DNA from: Flavobacterium sp. IB48
Lineage (GTDB): Bacteria; Bacteroidota; Bacteroidia; Flavobacteriales; Flavobacteriaceae
NCBI RefSeq assembly: GCF_016405855.1
Contig: NZ_JAEFCA010000004.1
Span: 282,075-346,074 of the forward strand
Reading direction: 5' to 3'
DNA: 64,000 nt
The notes beneath the pieces are model-generated. The model did not search any database. It had not been told where the DNA came from and was given only the letters and a program-made list of their open reading frames with translations. Below, piece after piece: positions 16,767-26,381 of this stretch; the first letter of the stretch is position 1; each line of letters starts with the position of its first letter. The translations under genes were made by a program, and so were the position numbers.

Positions 16767-17843
16767 ATGTTAGATAGACTTCAATATGTAAAGCAGCGTT
16801 TCGATGAGATTTCGGATTTGATTATTCAGCCGGATGTTATTTCTGATCAAAAACGTTATAAGCAGCTTAACCAAGAATATAAAGGGATAAAAGCGCTTGT
16901 TGAAAAGAGAGAAGAGTACATCATAGTTTTAGCAAACATCGACGAAGCAAACGAAATTATTGCTGACGGAAGCGATGCTGAAATGGTGGAAATGGCCAAA
17001 ATGCAATTGGATGAAGCAAAAGAACGTCTGCCAGAATTGGAGGAGGAAATCAAATTTATGCTTATTCCTAAAGATCCTGAAGACGCGAAAAACGTTATGG
17101 TGGAGATCCGCGCCGGAACGGGTGGAGACGAAGCGAGTATTTTTGCTGGTGACTTGTTTAGAATGTACACGAAATATTGCGAATCTATGGGATGGAGATC
17201 ATCTGTTGTAGATATGAACGAGGGTACTTCTGGAGGTTTCAAAGAGGTTATTTTTGAAGTTACTGGAGAAGATGTATACGGAACTTTGAAGTTTGAAGCG
17301 GGTGTTCACCGTGTACAACGTGTTCCGCAGACAGAAACTCAGGGTCGTGTGCATACATCGGCTGCAACGGTTATGGTTTTGCCAGAAGCTGAGGAGTTTG
17401 ATGTTCAGGTAGATATGAACGATGTTCGTGTAGATTTCTTCTGTTCGTCTGGACCTGGAGGACAATCGGTAAATACTACGAAATCGGCTGTACGTTTAAC
17501 GCACATTCCAACAGGATTGGTGGCGCAATGTCAGGATGAGAAATCGCAACATAAGAATAAAGATAAAGCTTTGATGGTATTACGTTCTCGTTTGTACGAA
17601 ATGGAATTAGCTAAAAAGCAGGAAGAAGATGCTAAAAAACGTAGTTCTCAGGTAAGTTCTGGAGACCGTTCGGCAAAAATCCGTACGTACAACTATGCGC
17701 AAGGTCGTGTAACCGATCACCGTATTGGTTTAACGCTTTACGATTTAGGAAACATCATGAATGGTGATATTCAGAAAATCGTTTCTGAGCTTCAGTTGGT
17801 TAACAACATGGAGAAATTGAAAGAAGCTTCGGAAGTTTACTAA
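16767..17843 (+). CDS. prfA: Peptide chain release factor 1
   Basis: 358 aa, the usual RF1 length. It recognises UAA/UAG in the ribosomal A site and triggers peptide release. The universal GGQ motif lies in [20 protein letters not shown] near residue 230, and the downstream RVTDHRIG and NDVRVDFF segments are standard. The anticodon-recognition region around [24 protein letters not shown] is intact. Monocistronic, followed by a terminator. A core gene, which places the two accessory loci as insertions among housekeeping genes. Confidence 0.96.
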   Translation: MLDRLQYVKQRFDEISDLIIQPDVISDQKRYKQLNQEYKGIKALVEKREEYIIVLANIDEANEIIADGSDAEMVEMAKMQLDEAKERLPELEEEIKFMLIPKDPEDAKNVMVEIRAGTGGDEASIFAGDLFRMYTKYCESMGWRSSVVDMNEGTSGGFKEVIFEVTGEDVYGTLKFEAGVHRVQRVPQTETQGRVHTSAATVMVLPEAEEFDVQVDMNDVRVDFFCSSGPGGQSVNTTKSAVRLTHIPTGLVAQCQDEKSQHKNKDKALMVLRSRLYEMELAKKQEEDAKKRSSQVSSGDRSAKIRTYNYAQGRVTDHRIGLTLYDLGNIMNGDIQKIVSELQLVNNMEKLKEASEVY

Positions 17844-17848
17844 ATTTC

Positions 17849-17890
17849 TGAGATGCTAAGATTCTAAGATGCTGAGATTCTAAGTTTTCT
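17849..17890. repeat. 'gatgctaagattctaag' dispersed repeat
   Basis: Tandem variants of GATGCTAAGATTCTAAG directly after prfA. Inverted copies occur at about 19438-19478 and 21051-21094, a direct copy at 20913-20960 and a short related copy near 49745-49770. Confidence 0.65.
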
Positions 17891-17913
17891 TTTAGGACTT
17901 TGTAATAATATTA

Positions 17914-17941
17914 AGCCGAACATTTGTTCGGCTTTTTTTTT
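17914..17941 (+). terminator. Terminator of prfA
   Basis: AGCCGAAC-ATTT-GTTCGGCT followed by nine T. A near-identical hairpin recurs after the next gene (19263-19288). Confidence 0.85.
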
Positions 17942-18123
17942 GTGAAAAACCTTAGAATTAGAAGGTTGTAATATTTGAGAAAAAACTTAATATTTTGTTT
18001 CGAGGTATCTTAGTGTTTTTAAGAAAAAAAATGTATTTTCGGCGCGTTTATAAGAAAAATATTAAGTTAAATTTAAAACATGCTATTACCCGACATGATA
18101 AACGGGATTTATTAACAAAATAT

Positions 18124-19257
18124 ATGAAGAAAATAATTTTACTTTTTGTTCTTGCTTTAGGACTAACATCGTGTTCTAATGATTCGCAGGATGATAATTC
18201 GCAGCCAGAAGTTGTTTATGCTGACGTAAAACCAACGCAGTCAAAATATAAGGCTTATTATGGAGCTAAAATCACAAAATCTACAGGACAGACATCAAAA
18301 ACTGCTGAAGTAGGCTCTGGCACTGAAACTATAAAACCTGTTTCAGTTATTTTCTATCCAAGAACTCAAACTATCGGGTTCTCCAATATTTTTGATAATA
18401 GTACGGTGGAATACAAAGTAACTAATATTGTTAAAGAGGTATTAAAGACTATTTATAGTTTTCAAATCAACAATGTGGCGTATACTTGTACAATTTCAGC
18501 AAAAACAGATTCAACTGCTGCAAATGTTGTAATTAGTTTTTCGGGTGGTTCTTATAAGTTTGATATATCTGAATCTTCTCAAAACAAAATTGCAAAACTG
18601 GTTTCGAAAGTAATCTATACATCAAAGAATGTGAGCGATTTAGATTATGTTGTTGAATACACTTATGCAGATACTCTTTTAATAAAGTCAATTCGCAATT
18701 ATAAAGATCAAGTTACTTTAAAGCCTTCGGTTTTAACTACTGATTATAAATATGATGGTTCGAGATTAATAGAAAAAACTGTTACGAATGATAATGGAAA
18801 TTATACTAAAATAAGTTATGAATATGAGAACAATTTTATAACTAAAGCTACAAGTGTTTCGAGTACTAATCAAGTTAGGATATATATCTATGAGTACGAT
18901 AATCAGGGAAGACTTAGTAAAGCGTCTGGCAAAACAGGTACAGGTACAAGTTTTTTTGACATAACAACTTATACATATGAAAAAAATAAATTGACAAGTG
19001 TTGTTACAGATTCAGCACAATCATTCCGTGATACAGAAGTAAGTATTTACGAGAGTGATCGTAAACCTTTTTTGATCTCGCAAGAGTTGATTTTAAATCC
19101 TTTTTTGTACATGAATTTTACACATAGCGGTTACACAGATATGAATGGAGAGTATTCTGTTTATTGGGATAGAACGTTTGAATATACACCGGACGGTTAT
19201 CTAACGAAGATGTTAAGTGAAGATGATTCAATGACATACGAATACATAGAGGAATAA
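18124..19257 (+). CDS. YD-repeat-like lipoprotein
   Basis: 377 aa from ATG 18124, chosen because MKKIILLFVLALGLTSC is a clean lipoprotein signal; the frame is open upstream to 17995 without a plausible signal. The N-terminal domain (residues about 30-200) is beta-rich and unrecognised. Residues about 200-340 contain repeats with TYKYDGSRLIEK, YEYDNQGRLSKA and FEYTPDGYLTKM, the RHS/YD-like pattern often seen in Bacteroidota lipoproteins. Function unknown, probably surface-exposed. Flanked by hairpins with the same sequence core. Confidence 0.7.
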   Translation: MKKIILLFVLALGLTSCSNDSQDDNSQPEVVYADVKPTQSKYKAYYGAKITKSTGQTSKTAEVGSGTETIKPVSVIFYPRTQTIGFSNIFDNSTVEYKVTNIVKEVLKTIYSFQINNVAYTCTISAKTDSTAANVVISFSGGSYKFDISESSQNKIAKLVSKVIYTSKNVSDLDYVVEYTYADTLLIKSIRNYKDQVTLKPSVLTTDYKYDGSRLIEKTVTNDNGNYTKISYEYENNFITKATSVSSTNQVRIYIYEYDNQGRLSKASGKTGTGTSFFDITTYTYEKNKLTSVVTDSAQSFRDTEVSIYESDRKPFLISQELILNPFLYMNFTHSGYTDMNGEYSVYWDRTFEYTPDGYLTKMLSEDDSMTYEYIEE

Positions 19258-19262
19258 AAAAA

Positions 19263-19288
19263 AAGCCGAACAAATGTTCGGCTTTTTT
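19263..19288 (+). terminator. Terminator of the YD-repeat-like lipoprotein
   Basis: AAAGCCGAACAAATGTTCGGCTTTTTT, the same stem as the prfA terminator with the loop changed. Confidence 0.85.
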
Positions 19289-19573
19289 ATGGATAAAAAT
19301 TAGCATCGCTTTTTTAATGAAAATTTAATGTTCGGAATTTTAGATTTTTAAGGCTTTATTTCTTTAAAAAGAGTGTCATAAATTAAGACCAATACTACAG
19401 AAGAATATTGCGAAGTAAGATTTATAAGACTAGTGCGTAAAACTTAGTTTCTTAGAATCTTAGCATCTTAGAACCTAAAGAAAACTAGCTTTTTTTGCTG
19501 AATTTTTTATCTCATATTTGTCATGCTTTTATACCCAAAAAGAATACTAAACCAACCAAAACCAATCTAATTT
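19289..19573. other. Gap with repeat and leader of the DUF5723 gene
   Basis: Holds an inverted copy of the ctaagattctaagc-type repeat (19438-19478) and an A/C-rich leader (ctaaaccaaccaaaaccaa) just before the next ATG. No gene is visible. Confidence 0.5.
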
Positions 19574-20905
19574 ATGAAGAGAACTTTACTTCTATTTTGC
19601 TTCTTTGGAAGCTTTTTTTATGCGCGATCGCAATCGTATTTCGGATTTAGAGATGATAATTTTGCTGGAATTCAGTCGGCATTGTTTAATCCTTCTAATA
19701 TTGTGGATTCGAAGTATAAAGCCGACGTTACGTTTGTATCTGTAAGCGGAACTGGGCAAAATGATTTATACGGAGTTAATTTTGCCAATATATTAGACGG
19801 CGGTTACGATCTGGATACTCAAGCGAGCAGGAATTTCAAATCGAATAATAGGGGGAATTTTAATGCTGATATTATGGGGCCGTCTGTTATGTTTAATATT
19901 ACGCCTTTGCATAGCGTTGCACTTTTTACGCGTGTGCGTAGTGTTACAAATCTAGTTGGCATAAACGGACAGCTTATTGATGAGGTTAATAAAGATGTAA
20001 ATGCTTCTGATAATTTTTTAATTGCAGGCGGAAATCCGAATGGTGTTTCGAATTCTTGGGCTGAAATTGGAGCGAGTTATGCGACGGTTTTGTTCGATCG
20101 TGATGATCATTTTGTAAAAGGCGGAATTACTTTAAAATACTTAATGGCGGGCGTAAACGGTTATATTAACGGAAATGATTTGAACGTAGCTTTTACTAAA
20201 AATGAAGCAAATCCTTCGTTGAGCGAATATTATTCGACAGGAACAATAAAAACAGCGGCGAGTTATGATTATGCCAACGGAAATGATCCAAAGTTTGATA
20301 TGGGATCGGCAGGAGTAGGAGTAGATTTAGGTTTTACTTATGAATATCGTACAAATTGTCATTCTTGCGCAGGAAACCGATATAAGTTTAAAGCAGCAGC
20401 TTCTATAACCGATATTGGAAAACTAAACTATAAAAATATTGTAGAGAATACTTATAATATAACAGGAAGAGTAACGCAGCAAGATATTGAGGATGCAGAT
20501 GATATTTTTGAATTTTTTGACGCTAACTATACTAAAATATCTTCTAGAAAAGGAGTGAAAGCAAATTTACCAACGGCTTTGCACACCAATTTTGATTGGA
20601 ATATCAATCAAAGATTTTATTTGAATTTAAGTGGGGATTTCAGTTTAGTAGATGCCAAAAAAGTAAACGGAACTGCAATTGCCAATTCGGTAACTTTTTC
20701 GCCAAGATACGAAACAAGACAATTTAGCTTTTATGTTCCTGTAACGTATATGCAATACAGCGGAACGCAAATAGGAGCTGGTTTTAGAGCAGGTCCATTA
20801 TTTATTGGTTCTGGAACTCTATTTACCAATCTGTTTTCAAACACTTCAAAAGGCTGTAACATTTACGCAGGTTTGAAATTACCGATTTATCAGGATTATA
20901 GGTAG
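19574..20905 (+). CDS. DUF5723 family outer-membrane beta-barrel protein
   Basis: 443 aa with a signal peptide (MKRTLLLFCFFGSFFYARS). The mature start SYFGFRDDNFAGIQSALFNPSNI, the later DIMGPSVMFNI and the C-terminal barrel strands ending in an aromatic-rich segment match DUF5723, a Bacteroidota outer-membrane family. Two internal cysteines (CHSC near 256-259) are noted. Function unknown; predicted outer-membrane. Monocistronic with a strong terminator. Confidence 0.78.
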   Translation: MKRTLLLFCFFGSFFYARSQSYFGFRDDNFAGIQSALFNPSNIVDSKYKADVTFVSVSGTGQNDLYGVNFANILDGGYDLDTQASRNFKSNNRGNFNADIMGPSVMFNITPLHSVALFTRVRSVTNLVGINGQLIDEVNKDVNASDNFLIAGGNPNGVSNSWAEIGASYATVLFDRDDHFVKGGITLKYLMAGVNGYINGNDLNVAFTKNEANPSLSEYYSTGTIKTAASYDYANGNDPKFDMGSAGVGVDLGFTYEYRTNCHSCAGNRYKFKAAASITDIGKLNYKNIVENTYNITGRVTQQDIEDADDIFEFFDANYTKISSRKGVKANLPTALHTNFDWNINQRFYLNLSGDFSLVDAKKVNGTAIANSVTFSPRYETRQFSFYVPVTYMQYSGTQIGAGFRAGPLFIGSGTLFTNLFSNTSKGCNIYAGLKLPIYQDYR

Positions 20906-20974
20906 AGTTTGTGAGATGCTAAGATTCTAAGATTCTGAGTTTCTAAGTTTCTAAGTTTCTGAAATTAAAGACAT

Positions 20975-21012
20975 AAAAAAAACCGCAACTACTTTGTAGT
21001 TGCGGTTTTTTT
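20975..21012 (+). terminator. Terminator of the DUF5723 gene
   Basis: ACCGCAACTAC and GTAGTTGCGGT form an 11-bp stem around TTT, followed by T8. It is preceded by the gatgctaag-type repeat at 20913-20960. Confidence 0.9.
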
Positions 21013-21273
21013 ATTTTTAAGATTAGTAAGCAAGATTAAAAAAATCGAAGTATAAAACTTAGAACCTTAGAATCTTAGCAACTTAGCACCTTAAATATAT
21101 AATTAAGGTCCTTTTCCATCACTTGTTTCCCCAAAAACGTATGATGGAATTAGACACCTAGAAATATCCTTGTGTATTCAAAACATTTATATAGATTCGA
21201 GTAAACGTATACACCGTTTTTTATCATTATTTCGCTAAACTTTTCCATAATAATTAAAATTAAGTTAAACAAA
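21013..21273. other. Gap between convergent genes
   Basis: Contains an inverted ctaagattctaag-type repeat at about 21051-21094 and then some 180 bases in which I see no gene or strong structure. Confidence 0.4.
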
Positions 21274-21648
21274 TTACTCTCTAGACGGTTCGTATTGTGA
21301 TGATTCTTCTTCTTCGGAAGATTCATGATGAGGTTTCGAAACCAGATTTGTTACGATAAGCTGAACGATTGAGCCCAAAACACCTTTGAACATCGAATCG
21401 CCTTTGCCGACAATAAATCTTTTTGCCAGATAACCAATTCCGATACTAATTGCCGACTGAGCAATATGACTTTTAAAACCAACAGTTTCGTTAATTTCCT
21501 CCACTGTATTTCTAATTAGATTAATAGGTTTTAAATTGTTCTTAATCTCGTCGATTTCGTCTTTTATATCGCACCATTCTTTATCTTGGCGAATTTCTAA
21601 TTCCTCAATTTTTTGATTTAACTGATCAATATTGTAAATAGCCTCCAT
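21274..21648 (-). CDS. Coiled-coil membrane protein of a stress cluster
   Basis: 124 aa, not recognised by name. Residues 1-55 are a charged coiled coil (LNQKIEELEIRQDKEW); residues about 75-115 contain two hydrophobic stretches; the last 20 residues are acidic and serine-rich. It is the last gene of a minus-strand run with a holin-like, a YtxH and a 50-aa membrane protein gene, a cluster typical of stress-related envelope genes in Flavobacteriaceae. Role unknown. Confidence 0.55.
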   Translation of the reverse strand: MEAIYNIDQLNQKIEELEIRQDKEWCDIKDEIDEIKNNLKPINLIRNTVEEINETVGFKSHIAQSAISIGIGYLAKRFIVGKGDSMFKGVLGSIVQLIVTNLVSKPHHESSEEEESSQYEPSRE

Positions 21649-21676
21649 AGTCTTTTTATGTTTATTAATAATTAAA

Positions 21677-22036
21677 TCATTTATTGGTTTCTTTCAGTAT
21701 ACTTGAAATGATCGTATTACCAATAGGAGTTTTTATCAATTTATGATGCGATTTCACAACCACAATCACTACAATAAGATAAAATAATGCCATGATAAAA
21801 AAGCCATAGTAGTACTCTCCAAGTTCTTTTCCAATCCATAAACTAATGCCAATATTTAGAAACAAAGTAAAAAATGCAACAACAATACCAATCGCTATCT
21901 TTGAAGCCAATGATGAAGCACCGTCAGCAACTGAACATACTGTTTTCAGTTTTAGTAATTCTAAACTTGTTTTAGCATAGTTTTCAGCTTTTTCATAAAG
22001 ATTTAAGTCCTCGTTTGTTGTTGCATTTGGTTCCAT
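21677..22036 (-). CDS. Phage-holin-family (DUF1469-like) membrane protein
   Basis: 119 aa. A soluble N-terminal helix (YEKAENYAKTSLELLKLK) precedes two transmembrane helices (about 46-68 and 78-98), the pattern of the Holin-X/DUF1469 group that occurs with YtxH genes. Despite the name these are not known to be lytic. Lies between the coiled-coil protein gene and the YtxH gene, same strand. Confidence 0.65.
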   Translation of the reverse strand: MEPNATTNEDLNLYEKAENYAKTSLELLKLKTVCSVADGASSLASKIAIGIVVAFFTLFLNIGISLWIGKELGEYYYGFFIMALFYLIVVIVVVKSHHKLIKTPIGNTIISSILKETNK

Positions 22037-22082
22037 GATATAGGGTTTTATGGTTTGAAAATTTCACTAATTAATATCTCGA

Positions 22083-22367
22083 TTAATAGTTTGATTTTAC
22101 TGTTTTAACGTCGTCTTTCAGCGTATTGTAATCTTCTTTAACTTGGTTAAGTTTAGATTTTCCTTCTTCGATAATTTCTTTACCGTTTGAAGTGATTGTG
22201 TTTACAATACCATCAAATTTTGTTTTTAGATTATCACCGTAATCTTTTGATTTATCTTTGATTTTTTTTCTTGTGTTTGACCCTTTGTCTGGTGCAAATA
22301 AAACACCTATGAATGCTCCCGCCGCTGCGGCTCCTAAAATTCCTAAAATTGTGCTACTAGTTTTCAT
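22083..22367 (-). CDS. YtxH domain protein
   Basis: 94 aa. One N-terminal membrane helix with glycine/alanine-rich ILGILGAAAAGAFIGVLFAPDKGS, the YtxH signature including APxxGxxTRxKI, then a charged amphipathic helical tail with lysine repeats. YtxH proteins are general-stress envelope proteins in Firmicutes and Bacteroidota; the molecular role is unclear. Part of the same stress cluster. Confidence 0.82.
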   Translation of the reverse strand: MKTSSTILGILGAAAAGAFIGVLFAPDKGSNTRKKIKDKSKDYGDNLKTKFDGIVNTITSNGKEIIEEGKSKLNQVKEDYNTLKDDVKTVKSNY

Positions 22368-22428
22368 AATAAATTAATTTTAATGGATTAATATTTAATA
22401 ATTTGTTGATTTAATAAAAAGTGTGATT

Positions 22429-22581
22429 TTATACTTCTCGACCTTTAATTAGTCGAAGCAATACGGCAATAATGGCAATTACAAGAAGAATATGAATAAT
22501 GCTTCCGAAACTGTAAACAAAGAACCCAAGAGCCCAAAGTATCACCAGAATCACTGCGATTGTATATAATAAATTTGACAT
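22429..22581 (-). CDS. 50-aa membrane protein, lmo0937 type
   Basis: A short gene encoding MSNLLYTIAVILVILW... and ending LLRLIKGREV. Nearly all of it is two hydrophobic helices (about 5-20 and 27-43) with a Gly-Phe turn, matching the lmo0937-type small membrane proteins found beside YtxH genes. It has a T-rich leader and sits 61 bases upstream of the YtxH start. Small size argues for an accessory membrane peptide rather than an enzyme. Confidence 0.75.
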   Translation of the reverse strand: MSNLLYTIAVILVILWALGFFVYSFGSIIHILLVIAIIAVLLRLIKGREV

Positions 22582-22615
22582 GGTTTTTTATTTTAATGGT
22601 TAATAATCAATTCTT

Positions 22616-23263
22616 TTAATTTAACTTATAAGAAAGATATAAAGTCAAGTTGCTGTTTTTTGCGTCAGGAAATGTATATGTTGTTCCTGCAACCGTTCTT
22701 TCTTTACCTACAGTGGTTAAACCGTAATTGTAACGTAATCCTACGCTAATTGGGTTAAAATCTACTCCAACACCAGCAGAAATACCTGCGTCAAATTTGG
22801 CAAGATCATCTGTGTCAATATCTTGGTCAAAATCAATACTTCCGTTTCCGCTTACTTTAGAGCTTACTAGATAAGAAGCGTAACCACCGGCGTGAATGTT
22901 AAAGTTTTTTGTCACATTAACTCGCACTAAAAGCGGAAGCTCGATATAATTAAGTCTAAATTTTGCATCCCCACTTGCAAGAGCGTTGTTGTATTCTAAT
23001 TTTGCCCCTTTTGTGGTAAACAAAAGTTCTGGCTGAATTGCTACAAAATCTGAAATAGGAAGTGTAGCATAAACTCCGGCATTAAATCCGTATAAAACAT
23101 TGTTGTCATCTACATCATCTCCGCTGCCGTAAAGATTAGACATGTTGAATCCTCCTTTTACACCAAATTCGGTATTTACATTATTGTCCTGAGCGTGCAG
23201 CATTCCAAACGAAGCTGATAAAAAAAGTGTTAAGGCGCATAAAAAATTGGCTTGTAATTTCAT
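22616..23263 (-). CDS. Outer-membrane porin-like beta-barrel protein
   Basis: 215 aa with signal peptide (LCALTLFLSASFGMLHAQ). The mature start TEFGVKGGFNMSNLYG and internal FVAIQPELLFTTKGAKL are hallmarks of the OMP_b-brl_2 (PF13568) group; the C-terminal strand ends LTLYLSYKLN. About eight strands expected. Located in the stress cluster, 34 bases upstream of the 50-aa gene, possibly co-regulated. Confidence 0.85.
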   Translation of the reverse strand: MKLQANFLCALTLFLSASFGMLHAQDNNVNTEFGVKGGFNMSNLYGSGDDVDDNNVLYGFNAGVYATLPISDFVAIQPELLFTTKGAKLEYNNALASGDAKFRLNYIELPLLVRVNVTKNFNIHAGGYASYLVSSKVSGNGSIDFDQDIDTDDLAKFDAGISAGVGVDFNPISVGLRYNYGLTTVGKERTVAGTTYTFPDAKNSNLTLYLSYKLN

Positions 23264-23299
23264 AGTAAAAAATTTAGTTAATAGATAGATAATAGGCGT

Positions 23300-23869
23300 T
23301 TATTCATTTTGTTTTTTTATTCTTTCAGTCTCTCGTAAGAGTTTGTATTGTTCGGGCAAAAAACGGAGAACCAGTTCCAAAATTTGTTTATCATTTGTTT
23401 CCTTAGAAATCTTTTCAAGTAATTCAATTTGATCACATAAAGCTTCTGTTGTGGCGTCGAGATAGATGCTGTTAAAATCTTTGTTGCTAGCATCAATGAG
23501 GTTGTACAGGTCTCGTTTGTGCATGGCGTTTATTTCAGTAATGACAATGAGCTTAGATGTGGCCATTTTGGTTACTTCTTGTAGCAACTGATTCTCTTCA
23601 ATTTCTATTCTTTTGCTTAATTCCTGAACAATTACATCTGAACTTTTTTGTTGTGCAATTTGACTTTTTGAAATAATAGATTTGCTAATATTCGCCGCTG
23701 AAATAAAAAAGAAGACTTCCGTTTCTTCTCTGTCATTTTTTGCAAAAGCTTGATTTTTCAAAGTATTTTCAATCGGATTAATTTTTCTGCATGACGTGAT
23801 GCAGACCACTAATACAAATAAGAAAAAGACTTTAAGATAAGTAGCTTTTAATGGGGAAATTGCTTTCAT
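23300..23869 (-). CDS. DUF4142-like lipoprotein
   Basis: 189 aa. The lipobox Cys follows LFVLVVCITSC near residue 27. The helical mature part (FFFISAANISKSIISKSQIAQQKSS, IEIEENQLLQEVTKMA, NLIDASNKDFNSIYLDA) has the DUF4142 ferritin-like four-helix pattern seen in predicted periplasmic stress proteins. The gene lies in the stress cluster, upstream of the porin gene. Confidence 0.65.
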   Translation of the reverse strand: MKAISPLKATYLKVFFLFVLVVCITSCRKINPIENTLKNQAFAKNDREETEVFFFISAANISKSIISKSQIAQQKSSDVIVQELSKRIEIEENQLLQEVTKMATSKLIVITEINAMHKRDLYNLIDASNKDFNSIYLDATTEALCDQIELLEKISKETNDKQILELVLRFLPEQYKLLRETERIKKQNE

Positions 23870-24024
23870 TATTAGTTCCTAAAGTATTACATTACAAAGA
23901 TGCTAACGAATGAAAGATTTTCCTTTACAGCATAAAAATGAATCGTTATATAATTCCCATAACAGAATTATTTTTGGGTTTTATCCTTTTAAAATCAAAG
24001 GTTTGTGAAGTTTAAGTTTGGTGT

Positions 24025-24066
24025 AAAAAAAAAGAAATTATAGAAAAATCTATAATTTCTTTTTTT
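24025..24066 (-). terminator. Terminator of the histidine-kinase operon
   Basis: AAAGAAATTATAGA pairs with TCTATAATTTCTTT around AAAA; on the minus strand it is followed by a T-run. Confidence 0.75.
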
Positions 24067-24116
24067 GCTCTTAGTATAATGTAGCGATTTTTTTTCTTAC
24101 AAATTAAAATAAAATT

Positions 24117-25901
24117 TTAATCGGGCAGGAATACGGTAAATACAGAGCCTTTGCCTAAAGTGCTATCGGCTGTAATATGGCCTTTGTGATTTTCTACAAT
24201 CTTCTTGCAGATTGCCAATCCGATTCCGGTTCCTGGATAGTCTGTTTTAGAATGAAGACGCTGAAAAAGAATAAAAATAGTTTCTTTAAACTGAGGATCA
24301 AATCCCATTCCGTTATCTGTAAAAGTAATTTTATGAAATTTCTTTATAGACTGTTCTAATATTTCTGGATACTCGGAAGAATTTACTTTTTCGCTAGAAA
24401 TTGATATCTCTGGTTCAATATCAGGCTTACTGTATTTTAATGAATTTCCAATTAAGTTAATAAATAGCTGCTCGATCTGATATGGAATTACAGAAAGTTT
24501 TGGAAGTTTTGAAACCTTAATCACTGCTTTCTTTTCTTCGATTATTTCTGCCAATTCAGATTCTGCATTGCTTAAAAGGTCATTAAGGCTTGTTTTGATG
24601 AACTCTTTTTTCGTGGTATTCGTTCTCGAAAACAAAAGAAGATCGTCTATTAAAACACGCATTCTTTTTGCTGAACTTTCAATTTTAGTGATGTAATTTT
24701 TGCCGCTTTCAGACATGACTTTTTTATCGGCATCAGAAACTCTCGAAATAAAAGTTTGTATTTTTCTCAGTGGTTCCTGCAAATCGTGACTTGCCACATG
24801 ATTAAATGAAGCCAACTCTTTGTTACTTTTCTCCAACTCTTTATTTCTTTCCTGAAGTTCAATATTAAGAAGATGTTCGTCTGTAATATCAAAATTAATT
24901 CCAAGTAAAATTTTGCTTCCTTGTTGGTCGGTTACGAGTTTGCCCGTAGTTTTAAAATAACGAACTTCAAAATCGGGACGTACAATTTTGTAGTATACAA
25001 ACGGAAGATGTTTCTTTTCTATAATTCCGTCAATTGCCTTTGCAACAGATTCTTTATCATCTGGATGCACGTATTTTAAAAGTGTTGCTTTATTGGGAGC
25101 AAAAGATTTTGGCTCAAGGCCTAATAATCGAAACTGATTGTCTGAGAAATCTATTTTATCAGAATCCAAATCCCATTGCCAAGTGCTGAATTTACCGATA
25201 TTTTCAGATTCAGAAATTAATCCGCTTGAGATTAAAAGCTTTTTATTGAATACTTTCAAGCGCTCAAAATCGCGGCTAATTTGTCTGTAAGATAATAAAA
25301 TGAAGCTTAAAGCAACCAAGAACAGTGAAATAGAAAAAAGCGGACTTAATGAGATTTCGGCATCGTAAATTTTAAGCCTTTTTTTGAGATATGTTTTTTC
25401 AATATCGTTCATTTCGTCGACCTTAAAGCGAATGTTTTCCATTAAGATCCTTCCGCCAAACATGTGATTGTCGAGTTTTCTTTTGTCGTATGTTTTTGGA
25501 TCGCTGTATTTTAAACAGTTCTCAAAAGAAACAAAGCGTTGGGTAATGAGTTTGAAAAGCTTTTGAAGATTTTCCTGTTGCGGCTCATTATCAGCAGTTA
25601 GTTTTTTTAAGGTAATAAAAGAAGTATTTACCTTATCTCTCGAGTAAATGTAAGGAGTTAGAAAACGGGCATTGCGAGTGATAATATATCCTCGCTGGCC
25701 CGTTTCTGCATCTTTTATAGCCGACATTAAGCGTTCGAGCTGTATGTTGATTTCGTAGGTATGCATAACCAATTTACTCGATTCGTTCAAGTCTTGATTA
25801 TGTTTGTAAGCAATTGAAGAAAGAAATAACAGAATGAAAACTGCGATTACAAAAATAACTCTCAAAGAGTTTGAAGAATTAAAATTTGGTATCCATTTCA
25901 T
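24117..25901 (-). CDS. CHASE3-PAS hybrid-sensor histidine kinase
   Basis: 594 aa, inner membrane. Order: TM1 (13-32), CHASE3 extracytoplasmic domain (about 35-180, with AETGQRGYIITR), TM2 (185-204), PAS domain (about 235-340), then the kinase. The phospho-acceptor is His372 in HVASHDLQEPLRK; the ATP-binding domain shows Asn486 (N box), DNGMG at 529-533 and GTGIGLA at 557-563. The HDLQEPLRK form is typical of phytochrome/CHASE3-type kinases. It ends a three-gene operon with a response regulator 9 bases upstream and an AraC regulator, so the three probably form one signalling route for the stress cluster. Confidence 0.88.
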   Translation of the reverse strand: MKWIPNFNSSNSLRVIFVIAVFILLFLSSIAYKHNQDLNESSKLVMHTYEINIQLERLMSAIKDAETGQRGYIITRNARFLTPYIYSRDKVNTSFITLKKLTADNEPQQENLQKLFKLITQRFVSFENCLKYSDPKTYDKRKLDNHMFGGRILMENIRFKVDEMNDIEKTYLKKRLKIYDAEISLSPLFSISLFLVALSFILLSYRQISRDFERLKVFNKKLLISSGLISESENIGKFSTWQWDLDSDKIDFSDNQFRLLGLEPKSFAPNKATLLKYVHPDDKESVAKAIDGIIEKKHLPFVYYKIVRPDFEVRYFKTTGKLVTDQQGSKILLGINFDITDEHLLNIELQERNKELEKSNKELASFNHVASHDLQEPLRKIQTFISRVSDADKKVMSESGKNYITKIESSAKRMRVLIDDLLLFSRTNTTKKEFIKTSLNDLLSNAESELAEIIEEKKAVIKVSKLPKLSVIPYQIEQLFINLIGNSLKYSKPDIEPEISISSEKVNSSEYPEILEQSIKKFHKITFTDNGMGFDPQFKETIFILFQRLHSKTDYPGTGIGLAICKKIVENHKGHITADSTLGKGSVFTVFLPD

Positions 25902-25910
25902 TGGTATGCT

Positions 25911-26360
25911 CTATTTTAGTCGCAGCAAGAAATTATCACGGTTTAACCCAGAGGTATGATAGTGCCAGTTTACAGTTACGACTTCATTAATTATTTTTTT
26001 CAGCGTATTGAAATCGCTAGGCTTTTTGATGTAAATATTAGCGCCTTGAATAAATGTGTCTTCAATATCTTCTTCAGACGAAGAAGTAGAGTAAATGGCA
26101 ATAATTATATCTTTTAAGTGGTCCGTTTTTTTAATTTCAATTAAACACTCTTTACCTGTTTTTTTAGGCATGTTTAAATCTAGAAACAAAATATCAGGAA
26201 GTTTATTGTCTGTATTCATTAAATGATCCATTAACTGCATTCCGTCGTGGACAAAATTTACATTTGTCTGTATTTTTATTTCTTCAAATGCATCTTTAAA
26301 GAAAAGACGGTCATCTTCATCATCATCGGCCAATAAAATGTGTAATGCGTTTTTTTGCAT
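25911..26360 (-). CDS. Single-domain response regulator
   Basis: 149 aa, only a receiver domain. The acidic pocket is ADDDEDD at residues 11-17 and the phosphorylation site is Asp61 in ILFLDLNMPKKTG; the conserved Thr/Ser and Lys are in YSTSSSEEDI and YIKKP. No output domain, so it likely relays phosphate or acts by protein contact (Rcp1-like family). Coupled with the adjacent histidine kinase (9-base gap). Confidence 0.9.
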   Translation of the reverse strand: MQKNALHILLADDDEDDRLFFKDAFEEIKIQTNVNFVHDGMQLMDHLMNTDNKLPDILFLDLNMPKKTGKECLIEIKKTDHLKDIIIAIYSTSSSEEDIEDTFIQGANIYIKKPSDFNTLKKIINEVVTVNWHYHTSGLNRDNFLLRLK

Positions 26361-26381
26361 TTTGATTGTGGTATTTGGGTT